DNA from: Polymorphum gilvum SL003B-26A1
GTDB taxonomy: Bacteria > Pseudomonadota > Alphaproteobacteria > Rhizobiales > Stappiaceae
Assembly: GCF_000192745.1 (NCBI RefSeq)
Contig: NC_015259.1
Span: forward strand, 1,503,001-1,567,000
Direction of reading: 5' to 3'
DNA length: 64,000 nt
The notes below the pieces were generated by a model. The model was not told the origin of the DNA and ran no database searches. It saw nothing but the letters and a program-made list of their open reading frames with translations. How positions within the stretch are numbered: position 1 is the stretch's first letter; each line of letters starts with the position of its first letter. This document shows, in pieces, positions 57,407 through 64,000 of the stretch. A program made the position numbers and the translations under genes.

Positions 57407-59125
57407 ATGAAGGACCTGGATCACGACGCGGCCTTTCTGGAGCGGGCGATCGCGGCCGGCGCCGGCGCGCGGCCGGCGGACCTGGTGATCCGCAACGCGC
57501 GCCTGTTCAGCGTGCTCGACGGTTCGATCACGGAGACCGACATCGCCATCGTCGGCGACCGGATCGTCGGCACCCACGGCCGCTACGAGGGGGCGCGGAC
57601 GATCGATGCCGGCGGGAGGATCGCCGTGCCGGGCTTCATCGACACCCACCTGCACATCGAATCGTCGCTGGTCACGCCATTCGAGTTCGACCGCTGCGTG
57701 CTGCCGCACGGGGTGACAACGGCGATCTGCGATCCGCACGAGATCGCCAATGTGCTCGGTGCGCAAGGCATCCGCTATTTCCTTGACTGCGCGCTGGAAA
57801 CGGTGATGGACATCCGGGTCAACCTGTCGTCCTGCGTGCCGGCGACCGCCTTCGAGACCGCCGGCGCGCGGCTGGAGATCGCCGACCTCGCGCCGCTGCG
57901 CAGCCATCCCAAGGTGATCGGGTTGGCCGAGTTTATGAACTTTCCCGGCGTACTCGCCCGCGACCCGGCGGTGCTGGCCAAGCTCGCCGCGTTCCAGGAT
58001 GGCCATATCGACGGCCATGCGCCGCTGCTGACGGGGATGGCGCTGAACGGCTACCTGGCGGCGCGCATCCGTACCGACCACGAGGCGACCAGCGCGGCGG
58101 AGGCGCGCGAGAAGCTCGCCAAGGGCATGACCATCCTGATCCGCGAGGGCTCGGTGTCCAAGGACCTGAACGCGCTGGCACCGATCCTGACGCCCGACAC
58201 GTCTTCCTTCGTCGCCCTGTGCACCGACGACCGCAATCCGCTCGACATCGCCGAGGAGGGTCATCTCGACAGCATGATCCGGCGCCTTATCGCCAAGGGG
58301 AACCGGCCGCTCGACGCCTACCGGGCGGCGAGCTGGTCGGCGGCCAATGCCTTCGGCCTCAGGGACCGGGGCCAGATCGCTCCGGGCTGGCGCGCCGACA
58401 TCGCCCTGCTCGACGACCTGGAGGACTGCCTCGTCGCCACGGTGATCGCTGCCGGCCGGCCGGCGGATGCGGAGGCCTTCGCGGCACGTCGGCCGGTCGC
58501 GCCGGTCGGGCTGGACAGCGTGCACGCGGCCAAGGTCACGGCGGCGGCCTTCGTGATGCCCGCTTCCGACCGGCAGACGCCGGTGATCGGCGTCGTGCCG
58601 GGGCGGATCATCACCGAGCACCTGACCATGAGCCTGCCGCATCGCGACGGGTTGGCGCAGGCGGACATCGAGCAGGACGCGCTCAAGGTCGCCGTGGTCG
58701 AACGGCACCGGGGCACGGGCAACATCGGCCGCGGCTTCGTGCACGGCTTCGGACTGACGCGCGGCGCCATCGCCTCGTCGGTCGGCCACGACAGCCACAA
58801 CATCTGCGTCGTCGGCGCCAGCGACGAGGCCATGGCGACGGCGGTCAACCGGGTGATCGCGCTGAAGGGCGGCTTCGCGGTCGCCGACGGCAGCGAGGTG
58901 CTGGCCGAGTTGGCGCTGCCGCTGGCCGGGCTGATGAGTCTGGAGCCGTTCGAGACCGTGCATGCGGCGCTGGAGCGGCTGCGCGCGGCGGCGAAGACGA
59001 TCGGCTGCGTGCTGCCGGAGCCGTTCCTGCAGGTGGCGTTCCTGCCGCTGCCTGTCATCCCGCATCTCAAGATCACCGACCTCGGCCTGTTCGACGTCGA
59101 CCGCTTCACGCTCGTCGATGCGTAG
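57407..59125 (+). CDS. ade: Adenine deaminase
   Basis: This Mn/Fe-dependent amidohydrolase converts adenine to hypoxanthine for purine salvage. The 572-aa chain has [42 protein letters not shown] and [19 protein letters not shown], typical of bacterial Ade. ATG 57407 follows GCGGGAGACG. A much longer in-frame ORF from 54941 runs antisense to zwf and eda and is not coding. Confidence 0.93.
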   Translation: MKDLDHDAAFLERAIAAGAGARPADLVIRNARLFSVLDGSITETDIAIVGDRIVGTHGRYEGARTIDAGGRIAVPGFIDTHLHIESSLVTPFEFDRCVLPHGVTTAICDPHEIANVLGAQGIRYFLDCALETVMDIRVNLSSCVPATAFETAGARLEIADLAPLRSHPKVIGLAEFMNFPGVLARDPAVLAKLAAFQDGHIDGHAPLLTGMALNGYLAARIRTDHEATSAAEAREKLAKGMTILIREGSVSKDLNALAPILTPDTSSFVALCTDDRNPLDIAEEGHLDSMIRRLIAKGNRPLDAYRAASWSAANAFGLRDRGQIAPGWRADIALLDDLEDCLVATVIAAGRPADAEAFAARRPVAPVGLDSVHAAKVTAAAFVMPASDRQTPVIGVVPGRIITEHLTMSLPHRDGLAQADIEQDALKVAVVERHRGTGNIGRGFVHGFGLTRGAIASSVGHDSHNICVVGASDEAMATAVNRVIALKGGFAVADGSEVLAELALPLAGLMSLEPFETVHAALERLRAAAKTIGCVLPEPFLQVAFLPLPVIPHLKITDLGLFDVDRFTLVDA

Positions 59126-59387
59126 CCGTTGCGAGGACCTAGGCGCAGGTCCGCAGGCCGACGGGACTTGCGCCCCGTGTTTTTGGCGGGGTGCCGCTAC
59201 GTTGCCGGTTGACGCAAACGGAAGGGCGGCGCAAAGCTGGACCGATCGTCCCGGGACAAGGGACGACGCCTGACGACAGGCGGTTCGACGGGGAGAGGCG
59301 CACATCGTGCGGGCGGCCGGCGGTTTGCCGGCGTCGAGGCGGACTGTCGGGTCGGATGGCGGGGAAACGTCTTGATTGGAGACCGCC

Positions 59388-61049
59388 ATGACGACAGCGG
59401 AGGAATGGTGCGCCGCCTTCACGGCCCGCGCCACCCATGAATATCTGGAGGACGCTGTCCGGTCTTTTCCCGGCCGGCCCGCGGTCGACTTCCTGGGCAA
59501 GGCCTGGACCTATCGCGAGATCGGCGAGCTGGTGAACCGGACCGCCGCCGGGCTTCAGGGCCTCGGCATCGGCAAGGGCACCAAGGTCGGCCTGTGCCTG
59601 CCGAACACGCCTTATTACACGATCTTCTATTTCGCCGTGCTCAAAATCGGCGGCACGGTGGTGAACTTCAATCCGCTCTACGTCGAGCGCGAGATCGCCT
59701 TCCAGGCGCGCGACGCCGAGGTGCGGATCATGGTCACGCTGGATCTGAAGGTGATCTACGACAAGGTCGAGGCGGTGCGCCGCGAAGGCGTGTTCGACCG
59801 CATCATCGTCTGCCCGATGGCCGACATCCTGCCGCAGCCGAAGAAGGCGCTGTTCACCCTGTTCAAGGGCAAGGAGCGGGCGAAGGTGGCTGAGGACGCG
59901 GCGCATGTGCGCTTCGCCGGCCTCGTCGCCAGGGGCGGCGCGCCGAAGGCGGTGACGATCGATCCGGACACCGACGTCGCGGTGCTGCAGTATACCGGCG
60001 GCACGACCGGCGTGCCGAAGGGAGCGATGCTGACGCATCGCAACCTGTCGGCCAACATCGAGCAGATGCGCGACATCTTCCACTCGGCCAGGCCCGGCGA
60101 GGAGCGGATGCTGTGCGTGCTGCCGTTCTTCCACGTCTTCGCGATGACGGTGGCGCAGAACCTCGCCGTCATCCTGGGCGCGGAAATGGTGCTGATGCCG
60201 CGCTTCGAGCTGAAGATGCTGCTCGACACGATCAGGCGGACGAAGCCGACCCTGTTCCCGGGCGTGCCGACGATCTACACGGCGATCAACAACTCGCCGA
60301 TGACGCCGAAATACGACCTGACGAGCATCAAGCTGTGCATCTCCGGCGGCGCGCCGCTGCCGGTCGAGGTGAAGGAGACGTTCGAGGCGCTGACCGGCTG
60401 CATGCTGGTCGAGGGCTACGGGCTGACCGAGTCCTCGCCGGTGGTGGCGGTGAACCCGTTCGACGACACGCGTCGGGCCGGCTCGATCGGCCGGCTGGCG
60501 CCGGGCACGCGGGCGGAATTCCGCAGCCTGGAGGACCGGCACACGGCGGTCGTCCTGGGCGAGAAGGGCGAGTTGTGCGTGCGCGGGCCGCAGGTCATGC
60601 TCGGTTACTGGAAGCGGCCCGACGAGACGGCCCAGACCATCAAGGACGGCTGGCTGCACACCGGCGACGTCGGCTACCAGGACGCCGACGGCTTCATCTA
60701 TCTGGTCGACCGCATCAAGGACCTGATCCTGTGTTCGGGCTACAACGTCTATCCGCGCATGATCGAGGAGGCGCTGTACCAGCACGACGCGGTCGAAGAA
60801 GCGATCGTCATCGCCATACCGGACACCTATCGCGGCCAGGCGCCGAAGGCGTTCGTCAAGCTGCGCGCCGGCGCGGTGCTGACCGCGGAGGAGCTGAAGG
60901 AGTTTCTCAAGGACCACCTGTCGGCGATCGAGATGCCGCGCGAGATCGAGTTCCGTGATGCCCTGCCCAAGACCATGGTGGGCAAGCTGTCCAAGAAGGA
61001 ACTGATCGAGGAGGAGGCGGCCAGGCGCGCCGCGGCGCCGGCGGTCTGA
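59388..61049 (+). CDS. Long-chain fatty-acid-CoA ligase (AMP-binding)
   Basis: The 553-aa adenylate-forming enzyme activates fatty acids with ATP and CoA. Motifs in order are A3 YTGGTTGVPKGAMLTHRN near residue 200, GYGLTESSP, GWLHTGDVGYQDADGF, YNVYPRMIEEAL, and the C-terminal A10 lysine in PKTMVGKLSKKEL. Start 59388 is preceded by GGAGACC. The FadD relationship is by family; chain-length preference is unknown. Confidence 0.93.
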   Translation: MTTAEEWCAAFTARATHEYLEDAVRSFPGRPAVDFLGKAWTYREIGELVNRTAAGLQGLGIGKGTKVGLCLPNTPYYTIFYFAVLKIGGTVVNFNPLYVEREIAFQARDAEVRIMVTLDLKVIYDKVEAVRREGVFDRIIVCPMADILPQPKKALFTLFKGKERAKVAEDAAHVRFAGLVARGGAPKAVTIDPDTDVAVLQYTGGTTGVPKGAMLTHRNLSANIEQMRDIFHSARPGEERMLCVLPFFHVFAMTVAQNLAVILGAEMVLMPRFELKMLLDTIRRTKPTLFPGVPTIYTAINNSPMTPKYDLTSIKLCISGGAPLPVEVKETFEALTGCMLVEGYGLTESSPVVAVNPFDDTRRAGSIGRLAPGTRAEFRSLEDRHTAVVLGEKGELCVRGPQVMLGYWKRPDETAQTIKDGWLHTGDVGYQDADGFIYLVDRIKDLILCSGYNVYPRMIEEALYQHDAVEEAIVIAIPDTYRGQAPKAFVKLRAGAVLTAEELKEFLKDHLSAIEMPREIEFRDALPKTMVGKLSKKELIEEEAARRAAAPAV

Positions 61050-61089
61050 TCCGCAGCCCGGGCCGCGCGGCAGCTGCCGAAGGAGCTGG

Positions 61090-62094
61090 TCAGGTGTTGT
61101 AGCCGCGGCCTTCCGGCGCGCGGGCGAGCGCGCGCCCGCGCAGCGCCTCGCGGCGCACCGTGTAGAGCGAGGCGGCGATAATGAGTGCCGCACCGGCCAG
61201 CGTCACCGACGCCGGCCAGTCGCCGAACACCACGATGCCGATGGCGGTGGCATAGAGCAGGCGGGTGTAGTCGAGGGAGGCGATCGCGGTCGCCTCGCCG
61301 GCCCGGAAGGCGCGGATGTTGCACATCTGCCCGGCCCAGGACACCAGCCCAGTGACGATGAGCAGAGCCCATTCCTGCGGCGTCGGCGGGATCCAGAGAT
61401 AGAGGGCGGGTCCGAGCGCGATCAGGCCGACGAACAGCGCCTGGTAGGTCAGGATTGTCGAGGGCTGGTCGGTGCGCGTCAGGATGCGCAGGATGATCAT
61501 GACCATGCCGGCGCCGGCGGCGCCGACCAGGGCGAGCACGGCATAGATGTCGACGAAGCCGTCGCCCTGCGGGCGCAGCATCAGCAGCACGCCGAGGAAA
61601 CCGACGATCGTGGCGGCCCAGCGATGCCGGCCGACAGTCTCGCCGAGGAACAGGATGGCGAAGACGGTGATGAAGAAGGTCTTGGAAAAACTGATCGCGG
61701 TGGCGTCGGCGAGCGGCATGTGGATGACCGCGGTGAAGCCGCAGATCATCGCGGTGGCGGCACAGATCACCCGCAGCGCCTGGAGCGACGGGCGCTTCGT
61801 GTAGAGCGAGCCGGGCAGGCCGCGCAGGATCACCGGCGCGACGACGAGGATCATCACGCTCTGGCGCACCAGCAGGATCTGGAACACGGACAGGCGCTCG
61901 CCGGCGAGCTTGATCAGCGCCGCCATCACCGTGAACAGGAAGGCGGCGGCGAGGATCCACAGCGCGCCGACGGTGTTGGGCGGCAGGTCGCGCCAGAACC
62001 CGCCGCGAGGCGGGACGCCTTCGGCTCCGGCCGGAGCCGGCGGGTCGACCGGAGCGGGAGCGCCGTCCGGCGCCGGGTCTTGCGCCTTGTCCAT
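61090..62094 (-). CDS. DMT-superfamily (EamA) transporter
   Basis: The 334-aa protein has a Pro/Ala-rich cytoplasmic head and about ten predicted helices in two EamA repeats (WILAAAFLFTVMAALIKLAG, and MVMIILRILTRTDQPSTILT leading into repeat two). This group exports amino acids, nucleosides or other small metabolites; no substrate can be assigned. It is convergent with the acyl-CoA ligase. Confidence 0.9.
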   Translation of the reverse strand: MDKAQDPAPDGAPAPVDPPAPAGAEGVPPRGGFWRDLPPNTVGALWILAAAFLFTVMAALIKLAGERLSVFQILLVRQSVMILVVAPVILRGLPGSLYTKRPSLQALRVICAATAMICGFTAVIHMPLADATAISFSKTFFITVFAILFLGETVGRHRWAATIVGFLGVLLMLRPQGDGFVDIYAVLALVGAAGAGMVMIILRILTRTDQPSTILTYQALFVGLIALGPALYLWIPPTPQEWALLIVTGLVSWAGQMCNIRAFRAGEATAIASLDYTRLLYATAIGIVVFGDWPASVTLAGAALIIAASLYTVRREALRGRALARAPEGRGYNT

Positions 62095-62498
62095 CGGGGC
62101 GTGTCCTTGCTGCCGGGTGCGGAGCCGGCGCGACTGGCGGCGGCTCGAGGCGGGAGGGGCTGGTGGCTGCGAAGTCTAGTCGGCCCGGCCGGCCTTGGCC
62201 AGCCCCCGAACCGGACAGGAAAAGAGGTGGCCACACCGGCGGCCCGCCTCCCAGCTTGATGACAAACCCGCAGCCTCTCCGGCGTCATTGCGGCCAAACG
62301 TAAGCTGCGAGCCGGAACCGGAGAGCCAAGGTGTCGATGATGTCAATGACGGAGACCGAGAGGCCCCCGGCTCACCGATCCCGTATCTGCGCTTCGCTGC
62401 GTGCGGGAGGACGCGCTTGGAGGGGTGTCAGCAGTCTGAGAGGCAGGCCGCACGGGCGGCCCGCCTCCAGGGTTCTTGTATCCGGCGCGTCCGGTGCG
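62095..62498. other. Gene-free region with a 22-bp direct repeat
   Basis: No gene is visible in about 400 bases. Two near-identical 22-bp copies (62231-62252 and 62447-62468), sharing the exact 14-mer GGCGGCCCGCCTCC, sit 216 bp apart. The interval could be a small repetitive element; I cannot classify it. Confidence 0.4.
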
Positions 62499-64000
62499 TC
62501 AGGCGGCGCGCACGTCCATCAGGAAGCGCTCGACCTGGGCCTTGAGCTGCTCCGACTTGTCGCTAAGCTCGCCGGCCACCGCCGTCACCTGGGTCGCCGC
62601 AGTGCCGGTCTCGCTGGCCGCGCGAGTGACCTCCAGGATGTTGGTGGTGACCTCCTGGGTGCCGCTGGCGGCCTGCTCGACGTTGCGGGCGATCTCGCCG
62701 GTGGCCGCGCTCTGCTCCTCGACCGCCGAGGCGATGCTGGAAGCGATCTCGTTGATCTCGGCGATGGTGGCGCCGATCGACTGGATCGCGGCGACCGCCT
62801 CGTGGGTCTCAGACTGGATCGCGCCGATCTGCTGGCCGATCTCGTCGGTCGCCTTGGCGGTCTGGTTGGCCAGTTCCTTGACCTCGGCGGCGACGACCGC
62901 GAAGCCCTTGCCGGCGTCGCCGGCGCGTGCCGCCTCGATGGTGGCGTTGAGCGCCAGCAGGTTGGTCTGCTCGGCGATGGCGGAGATCAGGCTGACGACC
63001 TCGCCGATCTTCTGGGCGGCGAGGGCGAGGCCCTGGACCTGACCGTCGGTCTTGCTGGCCTGTTCGACGGCGCGGCCGGCGATCTCAGACGACTGGGCGA
63101 CCTGGCGGGCGATCTCCTGGATCGAGCTGGACAGTTCCTCGGTCGCCGTGGCGACGGTCTGGACGTTGGCCGAGGCCTGTTCGGCCGCGCTCGCCACCGA
63201 AGTCGCGCGGCTGTTGGTGTTGTTGGCGATGCCGGACATGGAGGTGGCGGTGCTCTCCATCTCCGTGGCAGCCCCGGCGACGGCGCCGAGCAGTTCGGAG
63301 ACGCCGAGATCGAAGTCCTTGGTCAGGTCCTCGATGCGCCGGGCACGCTCCGCGCGCAGGCGGGTTTCCTCCGCCTCGCGGGCGGCCATCTCGTCGGCCT
63401 TGATCATGTTGTCCCTGAACACGCCGACCGCGGCGGCCATGGCGCCGATCTCGTCGCGATGATCCTGGCCGGGGATGGCGACGGACTTGTCGCCGTCGGC
63501 AAGGCGCTTCATGGCCATCGTGATCGCCTGGATCGGACGCGAGATGCCGGTGCCGATCAGCCAGGCGGCAAGGAGGCCGACGGCGAGCGCGGCGGCGGCG
63601 ACGGCGATCATCAGGGTCACGGCCCATTGCATCGAGACGCCTATCTGCGGTCCGAGGGCGTCCTGCTCGTCGCGCGCGGCCCCCTTGAGATCTTCCAGCA
63701 GCTCGCCGATCCTGGGACCATGCCTGCCGAGGATGTCACCGAAAATGGCGTGCTCGCGCTGGGCGAGCGCATGAAGGTCCTCGAACGCCTTCTCATACGT
63801 TTCGTGCAGGGCGGCGGTCTCGTTGACGAGGTCGGCCCTGTCGGCATCGAAGATGACAGCCTGGAGGATCTTCAGCTTTTCGCGGACATTGGCCGAATGG
63901 TCCATGGCCTCAACGAAGGAGCCTTCGTCCTTGGATTGCGCGAAGCGGGCGACGGCGACACGCATCAACAGGACGCTGCGCAGCGCATTGGCGCCGTGGA
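62499..64000 (-). CDS. Methyl-accepting chemotaxis protein (5' end outside window)
   Basis: The frame is open to base 64000, so the true start lies to the right. The visible part has a helical periplasmic sensor ([27 protein letters not shown]), a membrane helix ([25 protein letters not shown]), a HAMP domain ([19 protein letters not shown]) and a signalling domain with the tip [40 protein letters not shown]. It ends in RFLMDVRAA with no CheR-tethering pentapeptide. Confidence 0.93.
   Translation of the reverse strand, partial: HGANALRSVLLMRVAVARFAQSKDEGSFVEAMDHSANVREKLKILQAVIFDADRADLVNETAALHETYEKAFEDLHALAQREHAIFGDILGRHGPRIGELLEDLKGAARDEQDALGPQIGVSMQWAVTLMIAVAAAALAVGLLAAWLIGTGISRPIQAITMAMKRLADGDKSVAIPGQDHRDEIGAMAAAVGVFRDNMIKADEMAAREAEETRLRAERARRIEDLTKDFDLGVSELLGAVAGAATEMESTATSMSGIANNTNSRATSVASAAEQASANVQTVATATEELSSSIQEIARQVAQSSEIAGRAVEQASKTDGQVQGLALAAQKIGEVVSLISAIAEQTNLLALNATIEAARAGDAGKGFAVVAAEVKELANQTAKATDEIGQQIGAIQSETHEAVAAIQSIGATIAEINEIASSIASAVEEQSAATGEIARNVEQAASGTQEVTTNILEVTRAASETGTAATQVTAVAGELSDKSEQLKAQVERFLMDVRAA

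Noticed and set aside
54941-59125. Single open frame of 1394 codons covering zwf, eda and adenine deaminase
   Set aside because: The first 820 codons run antisense to zwf and eda with low-complexity His/Asp/Gly composition. Only the part from 57407 is the real adenine deaminase.

Overview
The window is high-GC chromosomal DNA of a free-living alphaproteobacterium, most likely Hyphomicrobiales (Rhizobiales). The basis is family similarity plus regulatory style: a RirA-type iron-responsive operator (TGA-N9-TCA), an FNR/FixK-type box, a nikR-nikKMLQO nickel locus, Entner-Doudoroff genes, and an adenosylcobalamin riboswitch in front of class Ib ribonucleotide reductase genes. A Stappiaceae-like host is a guess only.

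Layout. 1-1352: 3' end of an internally deleted type ISP restriction-modification gene and its small partner. 1550-4219: ABC-2 exporter and a lipoprotein D-Ala-D-Ala carboxypeptidase. 4306-13626: branched-chain amino acid, serine and vitamin B6 genes (ilvC, ilvBH with a complete attenuator and leader peptide, serA, pdxJ), interrupted by a TetR regulator, an iron-regulated siderophore-interacting reductase, a YbhB protein and a secreted matrixin protease. 13855-13930: tRNA-Lys(CTT). 14371-28705: a sulfur-scavenging block directly after the tRNA (Rrf2 regulator, sulfate ABC transporter, Lrp regulator, 1-Cys peroxiredoxin, hydrolase, FAD enzyme, FMN reductase, TauD/AtsK-like dioxygenase, flavin monooxygenase, Ssu-type ABC transporter). 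No integrase was found. 28848-30260: soluble GAF-chemoreceptor.

30984-36231 is the most unusual region, an R-body (reb) locus. It holds an ECF sigma factor, three RebB-family proteins, a long RebB-like protein with a disordered head, a 494-aa protein with a deaminase-like zinc signature, a Cys-rich protein and an Ala-rich helical protein. 36358-41675: tRNA hydroxylase trhO, a repeat-rich secreted protein, an SMP-30 lactonase, an Lrp regulator divergent from alanine dehydrogenase, and three tandem glycine-zipper lipoproteins. 42041-45502: pgi and an unknown three-gene operon behind a well-placed FNR/FixK box. 45551-49662: nickel ECF transporter nikKMLQO and a divergent nikR that lacks the canonical nickel ligands. 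49673-51705: nrdF, a truncated nrdE fused to a truncated nrdI, nrdH and a B12 riboswitch. 51880-64000: membrane proteins, phnA-like gene, rhodanese, Ca/Na antiporter, eda, zwf, adenine deaminase, acyl-CoA ligase, DMT exporter and a chemoreceptor running off the right edge.

Two genes (type ISP, nrdI/nrdE) carry large clean internal deletions. These may be real losses or assembly errors, and raw reads would decide.
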